Of a stretch of DNA of 64,000 bases, positions 37,806 to 46,642 are shown piece after piece. A program made the translations under genes and the position numbers. The notes beneath the pieces are model-generated. The model ran no database searches. It worked only from the letters and a program-made list of their open reading frames with translations, and was not told the origin of the DNA. Source of the DNA: Burkholderia sp. 4M9327F10 (lineage in GTDB: Bacteria > Pseudomonadota > Gammaproteobacteria > Burkholderiales > Burkholderiaceae); contig NZ_SCNV01000014.1 of NCBI RefSeq assembly GCF_005503145.1, positions 94,438 to 158,437 of the forward strand, written 5' to 3'. Within the stretch, counting starts at the first letter, position 1. Each line of letters opens with the position of its first letter.

Positions 37806-38441
37806 TCATGCCGGCTGCTCAAGCCCGAATGGCGCGAGACTGCCGCGCCCTGCGCGCACCAGTACCGGTTCCGGCCCGGTCAGATCGACTACCGTCGACG
37901 GCTCGCAGCGGCACGCCCCGCCGTCGATCACCAGATCGACCTGCTTTTCCAGGCGCTCACGGATCTCCTCAGCGTCGTTCAGCGGCTGGGTCTCGCCCGG
38001 CATGATCAAGGTGGAGCCGAGCAGCGGCTGGCCCAGTTCCTCGAGAATCGCCAGCGTGATGGCGTGATCCGGCACCCGCAGCCCGATCGTCTTGCGCGAC
38101 GGATGCGACAGGCGCCGCGGGACCTCCTTGGTCGCCTCGAGCACGAACACGTACGGACCCGGCGTGACCGATTTGATCAAACGGTATTGACGATTGTCGA
38201 CCATCGCGAAGTTCGCGAGCTCGGACAGATCGCGCACCAGCAGCGACAGCAATTGACGCTCGTCGAGTCCACGAATCCGCCGCAGACGCTCGACCGCGTG
38301 CTTGTCGTCGAGGTGGCAGGCGAGCGCATAGCTCGAATCGGTCGGCAGCGCGACCACGCCGCCGTCGTTGATGATCTGCGCGGCCTGCTTGATCAGACGC
38401 GGCTGCGGATTATCCGGATGGAGCCGAAAGAATTGGGACAT
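37806..38441 (-). CDS. L-threonylcarbamoyladenylate synthase-type protein (Sua5/YciO/YrdC)
   Basis: A 211-residue YrdC-domain protein, probably of the YciO subgroup. It opens with FFRLHPDNPQPRLIKQAAQI and shows the nucleotide/RNA-binding patterns GGVVALPTDSSYALAC, KSVTPGPYVFVLEAT, and LGSTLIMPGE. YrdC/Sua5 proteins make threonylcarbamoyl-AMP for the t6A modification of tRNA; YciO members are close relatives whose contribution is less clear. A separate tsaC may exist elsewhere. It sits between the PHP phosphatase gene and the M50 protease gene. Confidence 0.9.
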   Translation of the reverse strand: MSQFFRLHPDNPQPRLIKQAAQIINDGGVVALPTDSSYALACHLDDKHAVERLRRIRGLDERQLLSLLVRDLSELANFAMVDNRQYRLIKSVTPGPYVFVLEATKEVPRRLSHPSRKTIGLRVPDHAITLAILEELGQPLLGSTLIMPGETQPLNDAEEIRERLEKQVDLVIDGGACRCEPSTVVDLTGPEPVLVRAGRGSLAPFGLEQPA

Positions 38442-38521
38442 GGTTGTTATCGGGAGAGTCGGAGTGGCCGGGGCCTCTTACTGCAACCGCGGCAAGCGCG
38501 CCGCCGCGGCGCGGCCTGCCC

Positions 38522-39352
38522 TCACAACCAGCGTTCCCAGACGGGCTTCAGGTCGGACGGCAAGGGCGGCAAGCTGCCGAGTTCGACCCGGCCCTCACCC
38601 GCTGCATGGAAATCAGAGCCGCGTGAAGCCTCGAAACCGAAGCGGCGCGCGACGTCTGCGTACTCGCGATACTGGTCCGGCGTATGGCTGCCCGTCACCA
38701 CTTCGATGGCCTTGCCGCCCAGATCGATAAACTCGCCGAACAGCGTATCGAATTCCAGTGGGGTGTAGTCGTAGCGCCCCGGATGGGCGATCACGGCTTC
38801 GCCGCCCGCCGCCTGAATCCAGCGGACCGCATCCGCGAGCTTGGACCAGCGGTGCGCGATATAGCCGGGTTTGCCGTCGCCCAGGTAACGCGTGAACACG
38901 TCCTGGGTCGATTGCGCGTAGCCGTGTTCCACCATGAAGCGCGCGAAATGCGTGCGCGAGATCATGTCCGGGTTCGACACATACTTCAGCGCGCCCTCGT
39001 AGGCGTTCGGCACGCCGAGCGTATCGAGCAGCTCGCCGATCGCCTCGGCACGCGCGGCGCGGCCGTTGCGGGTGCGCGCGAGGCCGTCGATCAGCGTCTG
39101 GCAGGTGTCGTCGACATGCAGGCCGACGATATGCACCGTGCGTGCGGCCCACGTCACCGAAATTTCCACCCCGCCCACGTAGCGCATGCCGAGCTCCTTG
39201 GCGGCCTGGCGTGCTTCGGCCTGACCGCCCACCTCGTCGTGATCGGTCAATGCCCACAGGGTCACGCCGCCGGCGTGCGCGCGGCGCGCGACGTCGGCTG
39301 GCGCAAGCTGGCCATCGGAAACGGTGGAATGACAGTGCAGGTCGGCGTTCAT
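38522..39352 (-). CDS. PHP-domain phosphoesterase (YciV/RNase AM-like)
   Basis: A 276-residue metal-dependent PHP hydrolase. Metal-ligand motifs are DLHCHSTVSDG at the N-terminus, LTDHDEVGG, VEISVTW, AVIAHPGRYD and a C-terminal GSDFHAAGE. This set and the length match the YciV/TrpH group, which removes 3' phosphate from nucleoside 3',5'-bisphosphates and trims 5' ends of RNA. The neighbouring Sua5/YciO gene on the same strand repeats an arrangement (yciV-yciO) seen in E. coli. Confidence 0.92.
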   Translation of the reverse strand: MNADLHCHSTVSDGQLAPADVARRAHAGGVTLWALTDHDEVGGQAEARQAAKELGMRYVGGVEISVTWAARTVHIVGLHVDDTCQTLIDGLARTRNGRAARAEAIGELLDTLGVPNAYEGALKYVSNPDMISRTHFARFMVEHGYAQSTQDVFTRYLGDGKPGYIAHRWSKLADAVRWIQAAGGEAVIAHPGRYDYTPLEFDTLFGEFIDLGGKAIEVVTGSHTPDQYREYADVARRFGFEASRGSDFHAAGEGRVELGSLPPLPSDLKPVWERWL

Positions 39353-39458
39353 CTGTATTTTGGGAGGGTTCTGGGCTCATTTTACTGCAACGCAGTAAGC
39401 CCAGCAGACGATTCGCCAACGCACAACTCTTTGCGAAAAACGCGCTGACCGAAAAATG

Positions 39459-40343
39459 TTATGCGCAAAATCCCTCGATCAGCGCAGCAACCTGCTCCGG
39501 TTGATCGTGATGGACCATATGCCCTGCGTCGTCGATGATCTTTTCGCGCCAGTCGGGAAACGCGTTGAAGCGCGCCTTGAATTCCGCAAGCGGCACTTCG
39601 CCGGCAATCTGCGCGAGCGTGGGCGAGCCGGCCGCCTCGACGTGCAGCACCTTGGCGCGCACTTGCGACCAGACCGCCATAATTTCGTCGAGGCGGTACA
39701 GGAGCGGGCCACGCACCTTATGGGCCGGGTCGGCGAGCAGCATGAAGCCGCCCTCGCCATCCGGCTTCGACCAGTGTTCGGCCAGAAAGCGCGCACGCTG
39801 CGGCGCGAGACGCGGGTTGGTCTTCGTCAGGCGAGCCGCCACCTCGTCGAGCGACGCGTAGGGCCTCAAACGCGGCGGCTCGCGCAACTCGTCGAGCCAA
39901 AGGCGCAAACGCTTCGGCGCCTGGCTGGATTTGGCGGCGGCAAGGCCGAAGCCTTCCAGATCCACCACCCGGCGCACCCGCTCGGGGCGTGCCCCGGCGT
40001 ACAGGCACACTACGTTCGCCCCCATGCTGTGGCCGATCAGGTTCACTTCGCCGCTCGGGGCGTAATGATCGAGCAGCGCATCGAGGTCCGCCACGTAGTC
40101 CTGAAACCAATAGCTGCCGCCGCCACGCTCGGCCACCGTCCAGTCGGACAGCCCAAAACCGCGCGCATCCGGAGCGATCACCTGCCAGTCGCCGCCGAGC
40201 GCGTCGACCACGAACTGGAACGACGCCGCCACGTCCATCCAGCCGTGCAGCATGAACAGCGCCGGGGCGCCCGGATTGCCCCAGCGCCGCACGTGCAGGC
40301 GTACACCGCGCACGGAGATGAAATCGGACTCTGAAGTGTTCAT
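39459..40343 (-). CDS. Alpha/beta-fold hydrolase
   Basis: A 294-residue alpha/beta hydrolase. The oxyanion stretch is LFMLHGWMDVAASF, the nucleophile elbow is GHSMG (LIGHSMGANVV) and the catalytic histidine is in DDAGHMVHHDQPEQ. The likely acid is in the strand VLHVEAAGS region. The substrate cannot be read from sequence. ATG at 40343 starts the conserved part (NTSESDFISVRGVRLHV); upstream in-frame DNA is the tandem-repeat region of the next gene and is not coding for this protein. Confidence 0.9.
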   Translation of the reverse strand: MNTSESDFISVRGVRLHVRRWGNPGAPALFMLHGWMDVAASFQFVVDALGGDWQVIAPDARGFGLSDWTVAERGGGSYWFQDYVADLDALLDHYAPSGEVNLIGHSMGANVVCLYAGARPERVRRVVDLEGFGLAAAKSSQAPKRLRLWLDELREPPRLRPYASLDEVAARLTKTNPRLAPQRARFLAEHWSKPDGEGGFMLLADPAHKVRGPLLYRLDEIMAVWSQVRAKVLHVEAAGSPTLAQIAGEVPLAEFKARFNAFPDWREKIIDDAGHMVHHDQPEQVAALIEGFCA

Positions 40344-40464
40344 GAGCAGGCAGCGCCTAAAAAAGAATGATCGTTCGATTATAACGAGGTGGGCGGCGGG
40401 AAGGCGGCGGCGTGTCTCGAGTGTCAGTTCAGACAACCGCTCGGGCGCCGGACCGTACGCCGGC

Positions 40465-41382
40465 TCAAACCCCGGGCGGAGGATTCGAGCCGCTATCGTC
40501 AGGTCGGCCAGGTCCGCCAGCTCGGCCAGATCCGTCAGATCCGTCAGATCCGTCGAGTCCGGCGAGCGCAGCCAGTTCGGCCTCGTCGAAACCGGCGTCG
40601 CGGCGAGCCTCGAAATTGAACGGACCGCGCAATTTCGGCGCGTGATACTGGTCGGCAAGTTGCGTGTAGGTGGTGTGCGGATCGAGACCGCCCTCGTCGC
40701 ACAGGTAGCGGAACCAGCGGTTACCGATCAGCACATGGCCGATCTCGTCGCGCAGAATCACGTCCAGAATCGCCGCCGAAGCGTGGTCGCCAGCCTGCTG
40801 CAGGCGCGCCCGGATCGGCGGCGAGGCGTCGAGGCCGCGCGCCTCCAGCGTGCGCGGCACCAGCGCCATGCGTGCCAGCACGTCGCCGCGCGTGCGTTCG
40901 CACATATCCCACAACCCGTCGTGGGCGGGAAAATCGCCGTATGCGTGACCGAACTCGGCGAGCCGTGCGACCAGCAGCGAGAAATGGTGAGCTTCTTCCG
41001 CGGCCACCTTCAGCCAGTCGGCGTAGAAAGCCGCAGGCATGCCGCCAAAGCGCCAGACCGCGTCGAGGGCGAGATTGATGGCGTTGAACTCGATATGCGC
41101 CAACGCGTGCAGCAGCACCGCACGCCCTTGCGGCGATTGCATGCTGCGGCGGCCGAGCTTGCGCGGCTCCACCAGTGCGGGCCGATCCGGCCGTCCGGGC
41201 AGGCCAGCGGGCTCGACGATCGGCGTGGCTGGCAGGTAGGCGGCGTTACCGTCCAGTGCCGTGGCGTACAAAGCGCGCACGGTGGCCGCCTTGGCCAGCG
41301 GGTCGCGCTCGCGCAGCGCCTCCAGCGCCTCGGTACGGGCGCAGCGCGTTGAGCAGGATGCAAGAGGAACGGCGGAATTCAT
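40465..41382 (-). CDS. Ferritin-like DUF455 family protein
   Basis: A 305-residue protein of the DUF455 ferritin-like family. Likely di-metal ligands appear in ALAHIEFNAINLALDAV and AAEEAHHFSLLVARL and later in ILRDEIGHVLIG, the E-ExxH pattern repeated as in ferritin-like folds. The function is unknown; an oxidoreductase role is a guess. The last ~30 residues are a Gly/Ser/Asp/Pro tail (LDGSDGSDGSGRAGGPG) encoded by a 9-bp tandem repeat. ATG 41382 gives the family length. Confidence 0.88.
   Translation of the reverse strand: MNSAVPLASCSTRCARTEALEALRERDPLAKAATVRALYATALDGNAAYLPATPIVEPAGLPGRPDRPALVEPRKLGRRSMQSPQGRAVLLHALAHIEFNAINLALDAVWRFGGMPAAFYADWLKVAAEEAHHFSLLVARLAEFGHAYGDFPAHDGLWDMCERTRGDVLARMALVPRTLEARGLDASPPIRARLQQAGDHASAAILDVILRDEIGHVLIGNRWFRYLCDEGGLDPHTTYTQLADQYHAPKLRGPFNFEARRDAGFDEAELAALAGLDGSDGSDGSGRAGGPGRPDDSGSNPPPGV
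40501..40566. repeat. 9-bp tandem repeat within the DUF455 gene
   Basis: About seven imperfect 9-base units, with three identical AGATCCGTC units in a row around 40528-40554. It encodes the GSD repeats of the DUF455 protein tail and keeps frame if units are gained or lost. Confidence 0.8.
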
Positions 41383-41624
41383 CGTGGCGGAACGAGCAAG
41401 CAACTGGGGAAAGGGACAAACACCGGGACGGGCGCGCCCCGGAAACACAAGGACAAGAGCAAAGACGGGCGCAAGGACAAACCGCTCAGCTTGCCTGGCG
41501 GCGCCTTCGAGCGGCCTATCTACGCAACCGTTTACAATACGCCATTCGACCATACGGCGCGCTGCTCGCGCTGCCGTCACACCCGCCGGCGACGACGCGG
41601 CGACCGATCGACCCAGGAGACAGT

Positions 41625-42149
41625 GTGGCAATCTACAAGCTTGGCGATGCAGCCCCGACCATCCACGAAAGCGTGTTCGTGGCCGATACCGCAACCATCA
41701 TCGGCAAGGTCACGCTCGAAGAAAATTCGAGCGTCTGGTTTGGCGCCGCAATCCGCGGCGACAACGAGCTGATTTCGGTCGGCGCCGGCAGCAATGTTCA
41801 GGAAGGCGCCGTGCTGCATACGGACCCCGGCTATCCGCTGACGATCGAAGCCAACGTCACCATCGGCCATCAGGCCATGCTGCACGGCTGCACCATCAAG
41901 GAAGGCGCCCTCGTCGGAATTCAGGCGGTGGTCTTGAATGGTGCGGTGATCGGCCGCAACTGTCTGGTCGGAGCAGGCGCCGTCGTCACCGAGGGCAAGG
42001 TATTTCCTGACAATTCGCTGATTCTGGGCGCGCCGGCCAAGGTTGTGCGCGAACTGACGGAAGCCGACATCGCCGGCCTGCGCCGCAACGCGGCCAATTA
42101 TGCCGAGCGGCGAGCCTATTTCAAGGCGCAACTCGTGCGGATCGGCTGA
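41625..42149 (+). CDS. Gamma-carbonic-anhydrase-like hexapeptide protein
   Basis: A 174-residue left-handed beta-helix protein of the gamma-carbonic-anhydrase/YrdA group. Hexapeptide turns are seen in TATIIGKVTLEENSSVWFGA and LVGIQAVVLNGAVIG. Metal ligands fit the histidines in AVLHTDPG, TIGHQAMLHGCTI. Whether it hydrates CO2 is unknown, as many family members lack measurable activity. GTG at 41625 is used because AGGAGA lies just upstream and gives the usual MAIYKLGD opening. The divergent DUF455 gene shares the upstream spacer. Confidence 0.93.
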   Translation: MAIYKLGDAAPTIHESVFVADTATIIGKVTLEENSSVWFGAAIRGDNELISVGAGSNVQEGAVLHTDPGYPLTIEANVTIGHQAMLHGCTIKEGALVGIQAVVLNGAVIGRNCLVGAGAVVTEGKVFPDNSLILGAPAKVVRELTEADIAGLRRNAANYAERRAYFKAQLVRIG

Positions 42150-42216
42150 CCAGCCGTTCTCGCGCGGCGCGCGCACGCGTGGCATCACTGCTGCGCCATT
42201 CGACCGAGGAAAAGTT

Positions 42217-43167
42217 GTGAACGACCAGTTGCAAAAATTCATGTTCAGCGCGGCGCCGGTGCGCGGCGAAATCGTTTCGCTGCGCAACACGTGGCAAGAA
42301 GTGCTGACGCGCCGCGACTACCCGGCGCCGGTGCGCACGATACTGGGCGAAATGATGGCCGCCTGCGCGCTGCTGTCGGCGAACCTGAAGTTCGACGGCA
42401 CGCTCATCATGCAGATTTTCGGCGACGGTCCAGTCAAGATGCTGGTGGTGCAATGCAGCTCCGACCTGTCGATGCGAGCCACCGCCAAGTTTTCCGGCGA
42501 GGCGGCCAGCACCATCGGCGACGACACCACGCTGATCGAACTCGTCAACGCCAGCGGCCACGGCCGTTGCGTGATCACGCTCGACCCGCGCGTCAAGCAG
42601 CCGGGCCAGCAGCCCTACCAGGGGATCGTGCCGCTGTCGGGCGTCGACGGCCCGCTCAACTCGATGTCGGAAGTGCTCGAGCACTATATGCACCACTCCG
42701 AACAGCTCGACACGCGTCTGTGGCTCGCCGCCAATACCGAGCGCGCAGTCGGCATGCTGCTGCAGAAGCTGCCCGGCGACGGCGGCATCGTCCCGCATCC
42801 AGGCGAGCTCGACGTGGATACCTGGGAGCGCGTCTGCACGCTGGGCAGCACGCTGTCGCAGGACGAACTGCTGAAGGAAGAGCCGGAAACCGTGTTCCGG
42901 CGCCTGTTCTGGCAGGAAAATGTGCAGCATTTCGAGCCGGCGCAGGCGCGTTTCGAATGTTCCTGCTCGCGCGAAAAGGTCGGCGCGATGCTGAAAATGC
43001 TGGGCCGCGAAGAGGTGGATAGCGTGATCGAAGAACGCGGCCACGTGGAAATTCATTGCGAGTTCTGCAACCAGCGCTACGAGTTCGATCCGGTCGATGT
43101 GGCGCAACTTTTTGTCGCCAGCGGGCTCTCAGAAGGAGTCTCTCCCGCTGCTGAGCAGCGGCATTAA
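42217..43167 (+). CDS. hslO: Redox-regulated chaperone Hsp33
   Basis: A 316-residue holdase chaperone that is switched on by oxidation. The zinc-binding redox centre is intact: CSC in ARFECSCSREKV and CEFC in EIHCEFCNQRYEF. The N-terminal substrate-binding domain includes RGEIVSLRNTWQEVL and the GTLIMQIFGDGPVKMLVV stretch. GTG at 42217 is preceded by GAGGAAAA. It follows the gamma-carbonic-anhydrase-like gene by 67 bases. Confidence 0.96.
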   Translation: MNDQLQKFMFSAAPVRGEIVSLRNTWQEVLTRRDYPAPVRTILGEMMAACALLSANLKFDGTLIMQIFGDGPVKMLVVQCSSDLSMRATAKFSGEAASTIGDDTTLIELVNASGHGRCVITLDPRVKQPGQQPYQGIVPLSGVDGPLNSMSEVLEHYMHHSEQLDTRLWLAANTERAVGMLLQKLPGDGGIVPHPGELDVDTWERVCTLGSTLSQDELLKEEPETVFRRLFWQENVQHFEPAQARFECSCSREKVGAMLKMLGREEVDSVIEERGHVEIHCEFCNQRYEFDPVDVAQLFVASGLSEGVSPAAEQRH

Positions 43168-43288
43168 AACGCGCCGGACGCGCCCTCTGCAAAGCTGCTC
43201 AGGCAGCGCGCCGCGCGATATCGTTGAACATTGGCCGCGCCTGCATTTTCCGGTTTGCTCGGGCATGCGACCGATGGAGGTCAGAAAA

Positions 43289-43681
43289 ATGAACAACCCT
43301 ACTCCGTTTCCTTTCCTGCACGGGCTTCGCAGCGCCGTCGCACTGTCGCTCGTGGCGGGCAGCGTCATGCTGAGCGGCTGCGTGATGGATCCGCCCGGCC
43401 CGTCGCCTATCTACAGCCGGTTGCCGGCCGACCAGTCCGGCCTGCCGAACGGCGCCCGCCCGCTCACTGAGGAAGAACGCCAGCGCTACGACGCCATCGA
43501 CAAACAGGTGATGGCCGAGCAGAACCAGGCAATCGCCGCCGACAACGCCGCGCAGGCGTGGGCACGCTACTACACGCCGCCGGTGACGGTGTACGGCGGC
43601 TACTATGGCGGAGGCTGGGGACCGGGCTGGGGTGGCGGCATCGGTTACGGCTATGCGCCCGGCTGGGGATGGGGCTGGTAA
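43289..43681 (+). CDS. Small lipoprotein with Gly/Tyr/Trp-rich tail
   Basis: A 130-residue predicted lipoprotein. The signal LVAGSVMLSGC ends in lipobox LSGC; +2 is Val, so outer-membrane sorting is likely. A short charged helical region (LTEEERQRYDAIDKQVMAEQ) leads into a tail made almost only of Gly, Tyr, Trp and Pro (YYGGGWGPGWGGGIGYGY). GGAGG lies eight bases before ATG 43289. Such proteins occur in Burkholderiaceae without known function. It may belong to the hslO transcript. Confidence 0.85.
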   Translation: MNNPTPFPFLHGLRSAVALSLVAGSVMLSGCVMDPPGPSPIYSRLPADQSGLPNGARPLTEEERQRYDAIDKQVMAEQNQAIAADNAAQAWARYYTPPVTVYGGYYGGGWGPGWGGGIGYGYAPGWGWGW

Positions 43682-43762
43682 TTTGCAGGACGCGGGTCAA
43701 TCCGGCGTGGAACCGGGCATCCAGCCCAGCATCTAGCCCCTGCGGCCCGAAGGCTATCCGGC

Positions 43763-44200
43763 TCAATGCGCCGGTTTCTTCTCTTTCGTAGTCTTGTCCT
43801 TGCCACTGTGCTTGCGATCCGGCTTCGCACGCGATTCCGGATTCGGCACCACACGCACCGGCGCGGCCGAGACCTCACCGCGCGTCGAAGTAGCCACCGG
43901 TGCGTTATTCGGCGCAGGCAACGGCGCATTGGGCGCGACGAACTGCACGAACACTTCGCCGTCCTTGACCATGCCCATCTCGTAACGCGCGCGCTCTTCG
44001 ACCGCAGCCGTGCCGTTCTGCAGATCCTGCACTTCGCCCGCAATGCGTTCGTTGCGCAGCTTCTCGTCGACGTTCTTCTGCATCTGCTGCGCCAGTTCGC
44101 CTTGCAGTTCATGCACGCGCAGCCAGCCGCCATGCCCCCACCAGAGCGGGTACTGGATCAGCGCCAGCAGTACGATCAGGACAGCAGTGACAAGCCGCAT
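43763..44200 (-). CDS. ftsB: Cell-division protein FtsB
   Basis: A 145-residue bitopic protein of the FtsQLB divisome complex, which activates septal wall synthesis. An N-terminal membrane helix (LVTAVLIVLLALIQYPLWWG) is followed by the periplasmic coiled coil (LQGELAQQMQKNVDEKLRNERI) and the conserved EERARYEMGMVKDGEVFVQ. The tail after residue ~95 is a Pro/Lys-rich extension (DRKHSGKDKTTKEKKPAH) longer than in E. coli FtsB. The eno-ftsB order is common. Confidence 0.94.
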   Translation of the reverse strand: MRLVTAVLIVLLALIQYPLWWGHGGWLRVHELQGELAQQMQKNVDEKLRNERIAGEVQDLQNGTAAVEERARYEMGMVKDGEVFVQFVAPNAPLPAPNNAPVATSTRGEVSAAPVRVVPNPESRAKPDRKHSGKDKTTKEKKPAH

Positions 44201-44220
44201 GAAGTAAGCACAATAAATAC

Positions 44221-44251
44221 ACGCCGCCCTGCGCTATACGCAGGGCGGCGT
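44221..44251. repeat. 13-bp perfect inverted repeat between eno and ftsB
   Basis: ACGCCGCCCTGCG, loop CTATA, CGCAGGGCGGCGT. On the minus strand it is followed by GTATTTATTGTG, only weakly T-rich. It may attenuate read-through from eno into ftsB. Confidence 0.7.
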
Positions 44252-44335
44252 GCTGAATCAGAAACGAAAGAGAACCGGCTCAATGGTCAAAACCTGCGTC
44301 AAGCCTCACGGTCACGTCGGGTTACCAACGCACAA

Positions 44336-45619
44336 TCAACGCAGATTGTAGAACGCCGACTTGCCCGGGTAGCTGGCGATATCGCCGAGGTCCTCTTCAA
44401 TACGCAGCAACTGGTTGTATTTCGAGATACGGTCGCTACGCGACAGCGAGCCCGTCTTGATCTGACCGGCGTTCAGGCCAACGGCGATATCGGCAATCGT
44501 CGAATCTTCCGTTTCGCCCGAGCGGTGCGAGATCACAGCCGTGTAACCCGCGCGCTTGGCCATTTCGATCGCAGCGAAGGTTTCCGTCAGCGTACCGATC
44601 TGGTTAATCTTGATCAGGATCGAGTTGGCGATGCCCTTTTCGATGCCTTCCTTCAGGATGCGCGTGTTGGTGACGAACAGATCGTCGCCCACCAGCTGGA
44701 TCTTCTTGCCGAGCTTGTCGGTGAGGATCTTCCAGCCGGCCCAGTCGCTTTCGTGCATGCCGTCTTCGATCGAGACGATCGGGAACTTGTCGGCCAGCGC
44801 GCCCAGGTAATCGGCGAATTCACTCGACGACAGTTGCAGGCCTTCTCCCGCCAACTGGTACTTACCGTCGTGGTAGAACTCGCTCGCCGCGCAGTCCAGC
44901 GCCAGCAGCACATCTTCGCCGGCACGGTAGCCGGCCTTTTCGATGGCTTGCAGGATGGTCGACAGGCACTCGTCGTTGCTGCCGAAGTTCGGCGCGAAGC
45001 CGCCTTCGTCGCCCACGGCCGTGCTCATGCCGCGGTCTGAGAGAATCTTCTTCAGCGCGTGGAACACTTCGGCGCCGCAACGCAGTGCTTCGCGGAAGGT
45101 CGGCTGGCTGACCGGCACAATCATGAATTCCTGGATGTCCAGGCTGTTGTTGGCGTGCGCGCCACCGTTGACGATGTTCATCATCGGCACCGGCAGTTGC
45201 ATTGCGCCCGAGCCGCCGAAGTAGCGGTACAGCGGCAGGCCGGCTTCTTCAGCCGCGGCCTTGGCAACCGCCATCGACACGGCCAGCATCGCATTCGCGC
45301 CGAGACGCGACTTGTTGTCGGTGCCGTCGAGTTCGAGCAGGGTCTTGTCGAGGAAAGCCTGCTCGGAAGCGTCGAGGCCCATGATCGCTTCGGAGATTTC
45401 GGTGTTGATGTGCTCAACGGCCTTCAGCACACCCTTGCCGCCGTAGCGCCCGGTTTCGCCGTCGCGCAGTTCGATCGCTTCGCGCGAACCCGTCGATGCA
45501 CCCGACGGAACCGCGGCACGACCCATCGTGCCGGACTCGAGCAGCACGTCGCATTCGACGGTGGGGTTGCCTCGCGAATCGAGAATCTCTCGACCGATGA
45601 TATCTACGATAGCACTCAT
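44336..45619 (-). CDS. eno: Enolase
   Basis: A 427-residue glycolytic enzyme converting 2-phosphoglycerate to phosphoenolpyruvate. Signature stretches are the N-terminal SAIVDIIGREILDSRGNPTVE, the PSGASTGSREAIELRDG loop and the C-terminal SHRSGETEDSTIADIAVG; the metal-binding and Lys regions (GDDLFVTN, ILIKINQIGTLTET) are intact. ATG 45619 gives the normal length. It is followed by ftsB and preceded by pyrG-kdsA in the same direction. Confidence 0.98.
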   Translation of the reverse strand: MSAIVDIIGREILDSRGNPTVECDVLLESGTMGRAAVPSGASTGSREAIELRDGETGRYGGKGVLKAVEHINTEISEAIMGLDASEQAFLDKTLLELDGTDNKSRLGANAMLAVSMAVAKAAAEEAGLPLYRYFGGSGAMQLPVPMMNIVNGGAHANNSLDIQEFMIVPVSQPTFREALRCGAEVFHALKKILSDRGMSTAVGDEGGFAPNFGSNDECLSTILQAIEKAGYRAGEDVLLALDCAASEFYHDGKYQLAGEGLQLSSSEFADYLGALADKFPIVSIEDGMHESDWAGWKILTDKLGKKIQLVGDDLFVTNTRILKEGIEKGIANSILIKINQIGTLTETFAAIEMAKRAGYTAVISHRSGETEDSTIADIAVGLNAGQIKTGSLSRSDRISKYNQLLRIEEDLGDIASYPGKSAFYNLR

Positions 45620-45787
45620 GGTTTCCTCAAGAAATGACGTTGGATTCTTACGGTGAAACGGCATCTGGCGTGCGAGGCACAGCCTCTAACCAGACACCCT
45701 GGACAACCATTGGGTTCAACTCGGGATTTAAAACGAATTCGGACGCGCCGCGTCGGCCCGGAAGTCGACACAGCGCACGGACCAGCA

Positions 45788-46642
45788 TCAGTTGAAATCG
45801 CTTTCGAGGAACGGCGTGCGCTTCACGGCCTGATCGAGCGTCAGCAACGTTTCGAGCAGGTCGGCCATGCGATGCAGGGGCACGGCGTTCGGACCATCCG
45901 ACTTGGCTTCCGCCGGCTTCGGATGGGTTTCCATGAAGAGCCCGGCCACACCGGTCGCCACAGCGGCACGTGCAAGCACCGGCACAAATTCGCGCTGGCC
46001 GCCCGAACTGGTGCCCTGCCCGCCCGGCAACTGCACCGAGTGAGTTGCATCGAACACGACCGGTGCGCCGGTTTCGCGCATGATCGCGAGCGAGCGCATG
46101 TCCGAGACGAGGTTGTTATAACCGAACGACACACCGCGCTCGCAGGCCATGAAGCGGTCTTCCGACAGACCGGCTTCACGGGCGGCGGCGCGCGCCTTGT
46201 CGATCACGTTCTTCATGTCGTGCGGCGCGAGAAACTGGCCTTTCTTGATGTTGACCGGTTTGCCCGAACGCGCGCAAGCGTGGATGAAGTCCGTCTGGCG
46301 GCACAGGAACGCCGGCGTCTGCAGCACGTCGACCACCGAGGCGACCTGCTCGATCTCGTGTTCCGCATGCACGTCGGTCAGCACCGGCAAGCCGAGCTGG
46401 CGCTTCACTTCCGAGAGGATGCGCAGGCCCTCGTCCATGCCCAGACCGCGGAACGAGGTGCCGCTGCTGCGATTGGCCTTGTCGTACGACGATTTGTAGA
46501 TGAACGGGATGTTCAGCTTCGCGCAGATTTCCTTGAGCCGGCCGGCCGTGTCGATCGTCATCTGTTCGGATTCGACCACACAGGTGCCCGCGATCAGGAA
46601 AAACGGCTTGTCCAGCCCGATTTCGAAATCGCCCAGTTTCAT
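45788..46642 (-). CDS. kdsA: 3-deoxy-8-phosphooctulonate synthase
   Basis: A 284-residue TIM-barrel enzyme that condenses arabinose-5-phosphate and PEP to Kdo-8-phosphate for lipopolysaccharide. Typical stretches are FFLIAGTCVVESEQ, FIYKSSYDKANRSS, VLTDVHAEHEIEQV and VFDATHSVQLPGGQG. Its ATG overlaps the pyrG stop by four bases (ATGA), so the genes are translationally coupled. Confidence 0.98.
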   Translation of the reverse strand: MKLGDFEIGLDKPFFLIAGTCVVESEQMTIDTAGRLKEICAKLNIPFIYKSSYDKANRSSGTSFRGLGMDEGLRILSEVKRQLGLPVLTDVHAEHEIEQVASVVDVLQTPAFLCRQTDFIHACARSGKPVNIKKGQFLAPHDMKNVIDKARAAAREAGLSEDRFMACERGVSFGYNNLVSDMRSLAIMRETGAPVVFDATHSVQLPGGQGTSSGGQREFVPVLARAAVATGVAGLFMETHPKPAEAKSDGPNAVPLHRMADLLETLLTLDQAVKRTPFLESDFN

